DNA from: Staphylococcus ureilyticus
Lineage (GTDB): Bacteria > Bacillota > Bacilli > Staphylococcales > Staphylococcaceae
Assembly: GCF_002902235.1 (NCBI RefSeq)
Contig: NZ_PPRL01000084.1
Location: forward strand, 103,606-167,605
Reading direction: 5' to 3'
DNA: 64,000 bases
The position numbers and the translations under genes were made by a program. The notes beneath the pieces are model-generated. The model saw only the letters and a list, made by a program, of their open reading frames with translations, searched no databases and had not been told where the DNA came from. Shown here in pieces: positions 1 through 8,266 of this stretch. How positions within the stretch are numbered: position 1 is the first letter of the stretch; each line of letters begins with the position of its first letter.

Positions 1-391
1 TTTTCCCATGTTGTAATAAGTTTTGATCATGAATATCTATCATACTAATGACTAATGCTGCTAAACCTGATTTCATATCAGCTGAACCACGACCATACAG
101 TTTGCCATCAACTTCAGTAAGTTTGAATGGATCATATGTCCATTTACTTTCATCACCAGCAGAAACAACATCCATATGACCAGAAATGCCCAATATTGGG
201 CCATCTTTACCGATTTCAGCCACTAAGTTTGCACGACTGTCGTTAATTTTAATGATGTCGGAATTTATGTCATGTTCTGCTAATAACTTTTGCAGATATT
301 CACAAACTTCGATTTCATTGTTATTAACGGATTTAATGCTAATCAAGTCTTCTAAGATTTGAATTTTCTCTTGATCAGTAAACTTACTCAT
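1..391 (-). CDS. ArgE/DapE-family metallopeptidase (N-terminal part, cut by window edge)
   Basis: About 130 N-terminal residues are visible; the rest lies before base 1. The translation starts MSKFTDQEKIQILEDL and contains the M20 metallopeptidase signature GISGHMDVVSAGDE (first metal-binding His and its catalytic Asp) followed by YGRGSADMKSGLAAL (bridging metal Asp). Such enzymes deacylate N-acyl amino acids such as N-succinyl-diaminopimelate or N-acetylornithine. It is clearly a paralogue of the complete gene at 20900-22069, which has the same motifs in the same order. Substrate cannot be assigned. Family confidence is high; the end of the gene is not visible. Confidence 0.9.
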   Translation of the reverse strand, partial: MSKFTDQEKIQILEDLISIKSVNNNEIEVCEYLQKLLAEHDINSDIIKINDSRANLVAEIGKDGPILGISGHMDVVSAGDESKWTYDPFKLTEVDGKLYGRGSADMKSGLAALVISMIDIHDQNLLQHGK

Positions 392-533
392 AATAAAAAC
401 CCCATTTCAGATATAATAAGAAAACTAACACCATAATTATATCTGAAAATTCAGACTGTTTGAAATTAAACCCCTTCGTAAAAAGGCATAATAATGAGAA
501 TTTGAACAAATTGTCAAAAATAAGTTACAAAAA

Positions 534-866
534 TTAAACATGGTTTTTAGATGCGTCATTATCTAAAGACCATGTTTTTATCGTTTTATATTGGTTGATT
601 GTTGGTTGACCTATGTGTTTAGATTGCAAATGTTTAGGGGTAGAACGATTTTCTTGTGTAGATGAAGTAGATGGTTCGGAAGATTTTGTGGTGTTGTTAG
701 TCCCATCTACATTTTCAATATGTCTCGTATTATCTGTATCAAGTACTGCACCACGCATATCATTGCCTTGGAAACTGCCTACTAAAATCATGATTAAATA
801 ACCACAAGTTATAAGCGCAACAATAATGAGATAGAGTGAAACAGTTAACTTTACAGGTTTGCTCAT
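534..866 (-). CDS. Small single-pass membrane protein of unknown function
   Basis: This gene of about 110 residues is not recognised. One transmembrane helix (about residues 7-28, LYLIIVALITCGYLIMILVG) is followed by a hydrophilic Ser/Thr/Asn-rich tail that is probably extracellular. An AGGAGG ribosome site at 873-878 directly abuts an ATG at 872 but is six bases from the ATG at 866, so 866 (MSKPVKL) is the better start. The gene diverges from the PGA operon and shares its upstream region of about 430 bases, so a role in surface polymer biology is possible but is only inference from position. Confidence 0.65.
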   Translation of the reverse strand: MSKPVKLTVSLYLIIVALITCGYLIMILVGSFQGNDMRGAVLDTDNTRHIENVDGTNNTTKSSEPSTSSTQENRSTPKHLQSKHIGQPTINQYKTIKTWSLDNDASKNHV

Positions 867-1291
867 GTCCATCCTCCTAGAATATCTTTAATTCCTTTCA
901 CCCTTAAGATAACATTCGAATTTTAATAATGTGTAAATTTCAAGTAAATATTATATTTCGTATTTTTAACTTTAATTAGTAATTGATGAAAAATTTTTAT
1001 ATTATTTTTTGCTTAAAATTTTTAACTGAAGAAAAAGCATTATCGTTGATATGAAAGTATTTAATATAATCTTTAATATAATTTTACATTAAATGTAAAT
1101 GTGTATTTACATTCAATTAACAGTTAATTTATAGACTTTATATAAAATCAACAACTACGTGGTAGCATGTCATTATTGAAAGGTATAATGATTAGATTAT
1201 AAATTTAAGGTCATTTTTGTAATGGTTTTTGGCTAAATTAATGATTTTAGCATGTAATTAATAAATACGCTGATGAAAAGAGGGACAGAGT
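867..1291. other. Intergenic control region between the small membrane protein and capB
   Basis: These 425 AT-rich bases hold the divergent control region. At 1083-1113 the sequence carries three alternating copies of an 8-9 base half-site (see separate entry). A possible -10 TATAAT occurs at 1185-1190 but no convincing -35 partner is visible 17 bases upstream. No ORF with a ribosome site is seen. Confidence 0.5.
1083..1113. promoter_or_regulatory. Overlapping palindromes, candidate operator upstream of cap operon
   Basis: TTTACATT-A-AATGTAAA (1083-1099) is a perfect inverted repeat. Its right arm is reused in AATGTAAAT-GTGT-ATTTACATT (1092-1113), a second perfect inverted repeat. Three half-sites in alternating orientation suggest a cooperative dimeric repressor or activator. 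No cognate regulator is encoded next to the operon, so the protein is unknown. The symmetry is directly visible; function is inferred. Confidence 0.45.
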
Positions 1292-2449
1292 TTGCTACTA
1301 ATCATAATTTGTGTAGGCGTTATTCTATGGTTAGGAATTGTCGAGAAACGAAGACATTCTGACAGATTAGAAAAGATTCCTATACGTATTAATATAAATG
1401 GTATTAGAGGTAAATCAACGATTACACGCTTGATTTACAGTATTTTGCGGGAAGATAAATACCGCGTGATTGGTAAAACAACTGGTACAGATGCACGTAT
1501 GATGTACTGGTTTACACCAAGAGAATATCCAGTATATAGGAAACCTCAGGGTGCAAATATCGGCGAACAACGAGATATCGTCAGAAAAGTTGTGAAACAA
1601 AGAGCTAACGCATTAGTCAATGAGTGTATGGCAGTTAATCCAGACTATCAAATTACATTCCAAAAAGATTTAGTGAAAGCGAACATTGGTGTCATTGTTA
1701 ATGTGATGGAAGACCATATGGATGTGTTAGGGCCAACTTTAGACGAAGTTGCTCAAGCATTTACAGCAACCATTCCATATAAAGGACATCTCGTGGTAAT
1801 GAAGGATGACTATACTAAATTTTTTGCTAAAGTAGCTAAACGGCGTAAAACAAAATTAATTGTAGTCGATAAAGAAGAAGTACCAGAATCATATCTACGA
1901 GAATTTGGATATATTGTCTTTCCGGATAATGTAGCAATTGCAATGGGAGTTGCTGAAGCATTAGGCATCGACAGAGACACTGCCTTAAGAGGTATGTTAA
2001 ACGCACCACCAGATGTAGGTGCTGTTGAAGTTAAATACTTTAATGCAAACAATACAACGAATGTCTATGTGAATGCCTTTGCAGCAAATGAGCCACAATC
2101 TACTAAAGCAATTTTAAATAAAGTAGAATCATATAATTACCCATATCAAAGAATTGTTATAATTTTAAATTGTCGCTCAGATAGGGTAGATAGAACCCGA
2201 CAATTTGTAGAAAATTTCATAAAAGATGTACCGTTCGATACATTAATTTGTACTGGAAAAAGTACCCAAATGGTATCGGAAGTGATGAGAGAATTACCCG
2301 ATAAAAAATATTTGAATTTTGAAGGTAAAAATATAAGTGAAGTTGAACGTGCGCTTTATGCAGAATCACATAATGCTTTGATATTCTGTGTTGGTAATAT
2401 TCATGGACCAGGAAAAGAAATCGCACAATATATAGAAGGGATACATTAA
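1292..2449 (+). CDS. capB: Poly-gamma-glutamate synthase subunit CapB/PgsB
   Basis: CapB is the ATP-dependent amide ligase that polymerises glutamate into poly-gamma-glutamate at the membrane, working with CapC. The 385-residue protein (B. subtilis PgsB is a little over 390) has an N-terminal membrane anchor (residues 2-17) and a Mur-ligase-like P-loop NGIRGKST at residues 36-43, followed by TGTDARM and the NVMEDHMDVLG segment typical of the family. Translation starts at TTG, six bases after AAGAGGGA. It is the first gene of a tight operon: capC begins one base after its stop. Confidence 0.95.
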   Translation: MLLIIICVGVILWLGIVEKRRHSDRLEKIPIRININGIRGKSTITRLIYSILREDKYRVIGKTTGTDARMMYWFTPREYPVYRKPQGANIGEQRDIVRKVVKQRANALVNECMAVNPDYQITFQKDLVKANIGVIVNVMEDHMDVLGPTLDEVAQAFTATIPYKGHLVVMKDDYTKFFAKVAKRRKTKLIVVDKEEVPESYLREFGYIVFPDNVAIAMGVAEALGIDRDTALRGMLNAPPDVGAVEVKYFNANNTTNVYVNAFAANEPQSTKAILNKVESYNYPYQRIVIILNCRSDRVDRTRQFVENFIKDVPFDTLICTGKSTQMVSEVMRELPDKKYLNFEGKNISEVERALYAESHNALIFCVGNIHGPGKEIAQYIEGIH

Positions 2450-2450
2450 T

Positions 2451-2903
2451 ATGATAGGTTCAGAGTTATATTTTTCATTATTCGTGGGGATAGTTTTAAG
2501 CCTCATATTTGCCGAAAAATTCGGCATTAGTCCTGCTGGATTAGTTGTACCAGGATATCTAGCGCTGATTTTCGATCAACCAATCATGCTGCTATCTATA
2601 CTAATCATTAGTTGCATTACATATTTTATTGTGAACCATGGTATTAGCCGCTTTGTTATTCTTTATGGGCGTAGGAAATTTGCTGCAATGATATTAACTG
2701 GAATGGTTTTAAAATTTATATTTGATTTAATTTATCCATTAACGCCATTTGAGATGGTAGAAATGTCCGGTATTGGTGTTGTAATACCAGGTATCATCGC
2801 AAATACTATACAAAAACAAGGTGTCGTAATAACTTTATCTACGTGTATGTTATTAACATGTATTACATACATTGTCTTATTCTTTTATAGCTTTATTAAT
2901 TAG
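2451..2903 (+). CDS. capC: Poly-gamma-glutamate synthesis membrane protein CapC/PgsC
   Basis: This 150-residue integral membrane protein is the partner of CapB in the PGA polymerase complex. Almost the whole chain is hydrophobic, with about five predicted membrane segments, and the conserved GISPAGLVVPGYLAL stretch near residues 25-40 is a CapC hallmark. Length matches PgsC of Bacillus (about 149). It starts one base after the capB stop, so the two are probably translationally coupled, and it is followed after 14 bases by capA. Confidence 0.95.
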   Translation: MIGSELYFSLFVGIVLSLIFAEKFGISPAGLVVPGYLALIFDQPIMLLSILIISCITYFIVNHGISRFVILYGRRKFAAMILTGMVLKFIFDLIYPLTPFEMVEMSGIGVVIPGIIANTIQKQGVVITLSTCMLLTCITYIVLFFYSFIN

Positions 2904-2917
2904 TAAGGAGCAGATAT

Positions 2918-3988
2918 ATGAAGCAATCTAAACGATTTTCTATCGATGAGCGTGTTTTGAAGTGGACAAAGCGCCATAAAAGAAGGAATTCCATATATAC
3001 CGGCTTGATATTAATTATAGCGATCATTTTGTTAGTATTTGTATTAAAGCAACAGGATTTTGAACCTGTTAAAGCTATGAATAAAGGAAAAGATGAAATT
3101 AAGCTAACATATCTAGGTAATGTGGAATTAAACAATCATACAAGAAAAAACAATATTAATGATACTTTTAGTGCTGTCGAAAACATGTTGAAAGATAGTG
3201 ATTATTCTACAGCAAGCTTGAATTTAACCAAGTTTTCAGATGATAGAAAAACAAATATTAATAAAAATTTAGAAAATGTAATGTTTTTAAAAAGCTTAAA
3301 TATTAAAAGTTTAAATATTATAAATCAAGTTACTGATAACATTACAGCAAGAGATTTTAGTAAAGCTGTTGAGGCACAAAATGGATATAATTTTTTAACT
3401 GGTAATGGTTCTAATCCTATCAACAGTAAAACAGTACAACAAACAGTAAAAGGTAAAAAAGTAGCTAATGTTTCCTTTACAGACGTTGAGTCTGATTACA
3501 CAGATCCTTTAAAAAACACTACATCCATTAGCTTGGAACCTAATATTTATGTTCCATTAATAAAAAAATTGAAAGAAAAAAATGATTATGTAGTCGTTAA
3601 TGTGGACTGGGGTATAACCGATGAAAGGTCAGTAACAACAAGGCAAAAACAGTATGCACACTCACTCGTAGATGCAGGTGCTGATGTCATCGTCGGACAT
3701 AACACAGTTGTTCAGGAAATTGAAAATTATAAAGATGCCAGCATTTTTTATAGTTTAGGTAATGTAACTTCAGAAGGTTTTTTATCAAAAAATAAACAAG
3801 GTTTAGCTGTACAACAGAATTGGAACGGTAAAAATTCTAAATTCATGATTACGCCTATCAAATCAGTGGGCGGTAAATTGACTAAATCTACACCTAACAA
3901 AATTGAAGAAACAAAATTATTAAATAATATTAAAGGTGACAATATAAATCTTAAAAAAGAGAATGGAGGTTATACGTATGAACATTAA
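2918..3988 (+). CDS. capA: Poly-gamma-glutamate export protein CapA/PgsA (diverged)
   Basis: CapA is thought to help export or assemble PGA at the cell surface. The 356-residue protein has an N-terminal basic segment, one membrane helix (about residues 24-45) and a large outer domain of the CapA metallophosphatase-like fold. The C-terminal half is well conserved (LVDAGADVIVGHN, then SIFYSLGN). The N-terminal half is poorly conserved, and several expected metal ligands seem replaced: DWG where relatives have HWG, and GHNTV where relatives have GHHPH. AAGGAG lies before the ATG. Its last 11 bases overlap the small capE-like gene. Confidence 0.88.
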   Translation: MKQSKRFSIDERVLKWTKRHKRRNSIYTGLILIIAIILLVFVLKQQDFEPVKAMNKGKDEIKLTYLGNVELNNHTRKNNINDTFSAVENMLKDSDYSTASLNLTKFSDDRKTNINKNLENVMFLKSLNIKSLNIINQVTDNITARDFSKAVEAQNGYNFLTGNGSNPINSKTVQQTVKGKKVANVSFTDVESDYTDPLKNTTSISLEPNIYVPLIKKLKEKNDYVVVNVDWGITDERSVTTRQKQYAHSLVDAGADVIVGHNTVVQEIENYKDASIFYSLGNVTSEGFLSKNKQGLAVQQNWNGKNSKFMITPIKSVGGKLTKSTPNKIEETKLLNNIKGDNINLKKENGGYTYEH

Positions 3989-4136
3989 AGATCATTGGGT
4001 AAGTATTACAATAATTGCAGTTGTGTTGATAATATTCTTACTAATTGTATTCGCTAGAGCGAACGAAGGTTTAGACCGTTATGAACAAAATGAACTTAAA
4101 TCTTCACACCATCAATATTTATCTAAAGGAGCTTAG
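3978..4136 (+). CDS. capE: Small PGA-operon membrane peptide, CapE/PgsE-like
   Basis: A 52-residue ORF fills the capA-capD gap exactly. It overlaps the capA stop by 11 bases and ends two bases before the capD ATG. GGAGG at 3965-3969 stands eight bases before its ATG. The peptide begins MNIKDHWVSITIIAVVLIIF, has a single membrane helix at about residues 8-26, and ends in a polar tail (LDRYEQNELKSSHHQYL). B. subtilis PgsE and B. anthracis CapE are single-span peptides of about 50 residues needed for PGA production. Size, topology and operon position support the same role, though sequence similarity was not tested. Confidence 0.8.
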   Translation: MNIKDHWVSITIIAVVLIIFLLIVFARANEGLDRYEQNELKSSHHQYLSKGA

Positions 4137-4138
4137 CT

Positions 4139-5731
4139 ATGAGTATTTATAATAAGAAAACGCTCATCGTAATATTACTCCTTACTATTATCATATCCTT
4201 TGCATTTTATATGATTACAAAAAAGGATAATTATGATAAAGATGATTTATATGAAAATAAAATTGCGGATCATCAACAAGACATATCGGATAAAAATTAC
4301 GGTGTAGCTTCAAATAATCCGATTGCTACACGTGTTGGAGAAAAAATATTGAAAGATGGTGGTAACGCAGTTGACGCGTCAATTGGAGTGTCATATGCCC
4401 TTGCTGTCACTGAACCACACTCTTCTGGCCTAGGTGGCGGAGGTGCGATGCTGGCTTACGATGGTCAAGAAAATGTTGCACCAAAACAATGGCAGTATAA
4501 AGATATTTCTTCTTTTAATTACAAGCAAAAAGATAAAATTGGTGTTCCAGGTTTCGTTCGAGGTCTTGAAGACGCTCATAAAGAGGCAGGAAAAATGGAT
4601 AGAAAGAAAATCATGAACTATGTTATTCCTTTAGCTGAAGAAGGCTTTGAAGTTGATTCAGAATTAGAAAGAAGTTTGAAACTATATGGTTCAGATGTAG
4701 ATAGAGATTCACCTTTCTTTGAAGGAGAGCAAACCAAAAGAGAAGGTGATGTCATTAAGCAACCAGCTTTAGCTAAAACATTAAAAGGGATTAGAGATAA
4801 CGGGCCTAATTATTTCTACGATAAAGTTGGTAAAAGTATCACTAAGCAAACGGATGACAAACTGACAGAAAAAGATTTCCAAAGTTATAAAACAGAGAAA
4901 AAAGAGCCAGTAAGTACAGACTATTTAAATAATAAAGTTTATGCTGCATCTAATCCTTTAGGAGGATCACTGATGCTACAAGGTTTAGAAATTGATGAAG
5001 CTACTAATAATCAAGCAGCTCAAGGTGATCGTTTGGATTATATCACGGGTATTTTAAAATCTAGAGACTTGATGTATCGAAATAGGGATATTGTAAATGG
5101 GCAAGATGAAGACTATGATGAATATCTTTCCCAAGATTACCTGTTAGGTAGATTAAATGAAATTAATTTTGAAAGTAATTTCAATACAAATAACATCGAT
5201 AATACGAGCACAACACACTTTGTGGTTGTTGATAAAGATGGACAGTTGACAAGTACAACGAATACGTTAGCAAGCTTCTTTGGTTCAGGGGAGTATGTAA
5301 AAGAAGGATTCTATATGAATAATTCATTAAGTAACTTCTCTTCTAATCCATCTAGTCCAAACTATGGTGCTAAGCATAAGCAACCACGCTCATTTACTTC
5401 ACCGAGCATCGTAGTTGGACCTGATTATTACATGGGTATAGGAACGCCAGGTGGTAACAAAATTCCGACTACGCTCAATGAGGTTATTATTGATTACTTA
5501 CGTAGCGATGGCACACTACAAGATTCTATTGATAAACCACGTTTTTATAACGATGGAGGAAAAATCTTTTACGAAAATGCCACAGATCAGCAAGATATAG
5601 ACATTTTCAAAAGTTTAGGATTTGAAATTGAAGAAAAACGTAATGACCCTAACTTTGGTAGTGTACAAGCTGCACTATATAATAAAAATGATAAAACAGT
5701 AGAAATCGGTCATGATGTGGGTAACAGGTAG
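4139..5731 (+). CDS. capD: Gamma-glutamyltranspeptidase CapD, PGA depolymerase/anchoring enzyme
   Basis: CapD cleaves PGA and, in Bacillus anthracis, transfers it to peptidoglycan; in staphylococci it is also linked to setting chain length. The 530-residue precursor has an N-terminal membrane anchor (about residues 8-25), a gamma-glutamyltranspeptidase fold with PHSSGLGGGGAML near residue 90, and the autocleavage site at Thr358 in TSTTHFVVVDKDG, which becomes the N-terminal nucleophile of the small subunit. An oxyanion-type GTPGGNK motif lies near residues 433-440. Last gene of the operon, with a strong terminator 20 bases after its stop. Confidence 0.93.
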   Translation: MSIYNKKTLIVILLLTIIISFAFYMITKKDNYDKDDLYENKIADHQQDISDKNYGVASNNPIATRVGEKILKDGGNAVDASIGVSYALAVTEPHSSGLGGGGAMLAYDGQENVAPKQWQYKDISSFNYKQKDKIGVPGFVRGLEDAHKEAGKMDRKKIMNYVIPLAEEGFEVDSELERSLKLYGSDVDRDSPFFEGEQTKREGDVIKQPALAKTLKGIRDNGPNYFYDKVGKSITKQTDDKLTEKDFQSYKTEKKEPVSTDYLNNKVYAASNPLGGSLMLQGLEIDEATNNQAAQGDRLDYITGILKSRDLMYRNRDIVNGQDEDYDEYLSQDYLLGRLNEINFESNFNTNNIDNTSTTHFVVVDKDGQLTSTTNTLASFFGSGEYVKEGFYMNNSLSNFSSNPSSPNYGAKHKQPRSFTSPSIVVGPDYYMGIGTPGGNKIPTTLNEVIIDYLRSDGTLQDSIDKPRFYNDGGKIFYENATDQQDIDIFKSLGFEIEEKRNDPNFGSVQAALYNKNDKTVEIGHDVGNR

Positions 5732-5750
5732 ATTGTTTTAAAAAATGTAT

Positions 5751-5790
5751 AAAAAAGTCCAAGGCATCAAATGATGTCTTGGACTTTTTT
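5751..5790. terminator. Bidirectional terminator of cap operon and YkvI-type gene
   Basis: The hairpin AAAGTCCAAGGCATC / GATGTCTTGGACTTT with an AAAT loop is flanked by A and T runs on both sides. It can therefore stop transcription of capD and of the convergent gene ending at 5813. Confidence 0.9.
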
Positions 5791-5812
5791 ATTGAGTTTT
5801 AATTTCTATCAT

Positions 5813-6904
5813 TCATGTACTGTGCTTATTTGAGAAATTATTATATAACGTACGCGCAAAGATAATAACTACAACAATTGCACCGATGTAACCTACAAAT
5901 GGGTATATAATGGAAACTAATTCTCCAAAAGGTAAAGTACCACAAATAATAAAAATAACACCTAACACAACTGTAACAGGCACGCTAAGTTTTGCTGGAA
6001 AAATTTTCATAAATTCATTTTTAACTAACCAATACATTGGTGCAGTTGTAGAATAAATGCCTAATAAAATACATACTGAAAATATAAATGCTATCAATGG
6101 CGCAATCGTATTACCTAAATAAAGTACAGGAACCTCTAATTCAAATACATGATCAGAATGCACTAATAGTGCAATAATCATTACAACCACAGTTAACATC
6201 AACGCAGAGCCACCAACAATACCTGTAATGCCTGCTTCTTTTCTACTATTAGATTGTTGACCAAGCTGTGAAAAGAAAATACTTCCTGCTAAGATGTTAT
6301 AACAGAAAAATAAACCGCCAGCTTGCCACCAATGTGTTGTTGGTTGTAAATTTTTAGCGCTTTCTGGTAAATAGAGCATATTAGATAAATTACCGATATT
6401 TGAGAAAAAGACAATTAGACAAATACCTATTGTCAAGATGACGATAATCGGACCTACAGTACCAATAATATCAACCAATTTTTTTAAACCTAAAATCACT
6501 GTAATCATTGCAATAATGCCCATACCTAGTACACCAACTAGATTGGGAAGATGGAATTGCTCTGCAACTACAGCTCCTGTACCAGCAATCATGATGACAA
6601 CAATGCTAAAAATAAAAATAATTGTAAAGTATTCAATCATTGTTCCCAGGATATTGCCACAATAATACTTAAATATTCTGCCAGGTTGTTTTAATTGAAG
6701 ATCAAATCCCTTCATCATTAAAGTTGAACCAAGTAAACAGAACAATAATGCGCTAACTAAAGCTCCGAATATACCATATATGCCAAAGGAAGCAAAAAAT
6801 TGCATCACTTCTTGTCCTGTTGCAAAACCAGACCCTATGAGATAAGCGATGTAAGCACCGCTAAGTTTTATAATATTTGTGAGTTTAATTTGTTGTTGCA
6901 TCAT
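5813..6904 (-). CDS. YkvI-family membrane transporter (paralogue 1)
   Basis: This polytopic membrane protein of 363 residues has about ten hydrophobic segments and belongs to the YkvI group, distantly related to amino-acid/APC-type permeases. The first helix carries the group signature GSGFATGQEVMQFF near residues 22-36. Two more copies with the same motif lie at 41708 and 62834. Start ATG follows GGGGG-type ribosome bases at the end of the aminotransferase gene, only about 15 bases away, so both are probably one operon. The aminotransferase partner suggests transport of an amino acid or amine; the substrate is unknown. Confidence 0.8.
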   Translation of the reverse strand: MMQQQIKLTNIIKLSGAYIAYLIGSGFATGQEVMQFFASFGIYGIFGALVSALLFCLLGSTLMMKGFDLQLKQPGRIFKYYCGNILGTMIEYFTIIFIFSIVVIMIAGTGAVVAEQFHLPNLVGVLGMGIIAMITVILGLKKLVDIIGTVGPIIVILTIGICLIVFFSNIGNLSNMLYLPESAKNLQPTTHWWQAGGLFFCYNILAGSIFFSQLGQQSNSRKEAGITGIVGGSALMLTVVVMIIALLVHSDHVFELEVPVLYLGNTIAPLIAFIFSVCILLGIYSTTAPMYWLVKNEFMKIFPAKLSVPVTVVLGVIFIICGTLPFGELVSIIYPFVGYIGAIVVVIIFARTLYNNFSNKHST

Positions 6905-6919
6905 TGATTCCCCCCAATT

Positions 6920-8266
6920 TTACCAACCTTGACCAGCAATATCGTAATTATCTAATTTTCCAGATGCTAAATCTTCAATTGCAGATTCTAAGACATTTAA
7001 TGCCGTATCAAGTTGGTTATACGTTATGACTAATGGAGGTTGGAAACGGAGTACGTTTCCAGCTACTGCAATAATCACAACGCCATTATCAAAACAACGA
7101 TTACAAACTTTTAATGCCGCTTCCGCATCACGTGTTTTACTGTCTTTATCAGCAACGATATCAATACCAATCGACAATCCTTTGCCTCTGACGTCCCCAA
7201 CTGCTTCGAATCGTTCGATCCACGTATCCATGCGTTTGCGTACATATTCACCTTTTTCTGTACTCGCTTGAAGTAAATGCTCATCCTCAATCATACCAAT
7301 TGTAGCCAAGGCCGCTTCACAGCTTACTGGGTTAGCTCCTGTTGTAAACAAATGTGCTGGCGCTTCTAATGTGTCCATGATTTCAGCACGTCCTATAATT
7401 GCAGACATAGGTAGTCCACCTGCTAATGATTTTCCAAAGGTAATCAAATCCGGTTCAATATGATAATGTGAAACTGAACTCCATTCGCCAGTTCGACCAA
7501 GACCTTGTTGGATATCATCCACTGCTAATAAAATGCCATGTGTCTTGCATAAATCTTGTAAAGCTTCAAAGTATCCATCTACTGGCTCTAATAATCCCCC
7601 ATCACCTTGTATTGTTTCAATAACGATACAAGCTACTTCATCAGCTGGTACATACTTTTCAAACATTTCTTTAAGTGGCGCGAGGTATTCATCAACGGTG
7701 TTAGCGTTTGGACTACCAAACATGCCTCTGTAGCTATCAGGGAATGGAATATGATAAAAGCCTGGCAACATTGGACCATATTTTTTTCTCATGTTTAGAC
7801 TTATTGCGGACATCGATAATGACCCATAAGTTGATCCGTGGTAAGCATTCACGAAACTGATGATATAAGGTCTTCCTGTATATGCTCTTGCAAGTTTTAC
7901 GATACCGTCATTTGCATCTGAACCAGAAAGTCCGAAAAGAACACGTTTTTCGTAGTTTCCTGGTGCGATTTCACAGAGTTTCTTAGCAAGTTTAACTAAA
8001 GGCTCATGATACATATAAGCAGGCGTATAGTGTATGAATTTATCTACTTGTGATTTAATAGCATCTGACACTGGTTGGGGTGCATGCCCTACATTTTGTG
8101 AGCTAGCACTAGCAAGTAAATCGATATATGTATTGCCGTCCATATCAACAAGTGTTGCACCATAACCATGAGAAATAGCTAATGGATAATATTTTATTCG
8201 TCCTGGTTTAGCAAAATACTGACTATCTTCATTAATTAATTGAGTGGCTTTTTCCATTCTGTCCAT
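6920..8266 (-). CDS. Class III PLP-dependent aminotransferase
   Basis: A subgroup II aminotransferase of about 448 residues, the family of 4-aminobutyrate, ornithine and diaminobutyrate transaminases. The PLP-binding Lys is Lys279 in TFGKSLAGGLP, preceded by the AVDDIQQGLGRTG stretch whose Asp pairs with the pyridine nitrogen. An ATG at 8284 is in frame, but GGGAGGA overlaps its first codons and is correctly spaced (nine bases) from the ATG at 8266, so 8266 is preferred. It is followed by a YkvI-type permease in the same direction. The amino donor cannot be told from sequence. Confidence 0.88.
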   Translation of the reverse strand: MDRMEKATQLINEDSQYFAKPGRIKYYPLAISHGYGATLVDMDGNTYIDLLASASSQNVGHAPQPVSDAIKSQVDKFIHYTPAYMYHEPLVKLAKKLCEIAPGNYEKRVLFGLSGSDANDGIVKLARAYTGRPYIISFVNAYHGSTYGSLSMSAISLNMRKKYGPMLPGFYHIPFPDSYRGMFGSPNANTVDEYLAPLKEMFEKYVPADEVACIVIETIQGDGGLLEPVDGYFEALQDLCKTHGILLAVDDIQQGLGRTGEWSSVSHYHIEPDLITFGKSLAGGLPMSAIIGRAEIMDTLEAPAHLFTTGANPVSCEAALATIGMIEDEHLLQASTEKGEYVRKRMDTWIERFEAVGDVRGKGLSIGIDIVADKDSKTRDAEAALKVCNRCFDNGVVIIAVAGNVLRFQPPLVITYNQLDTALNVLESAIEDLASGKLDNYDIAGQGW

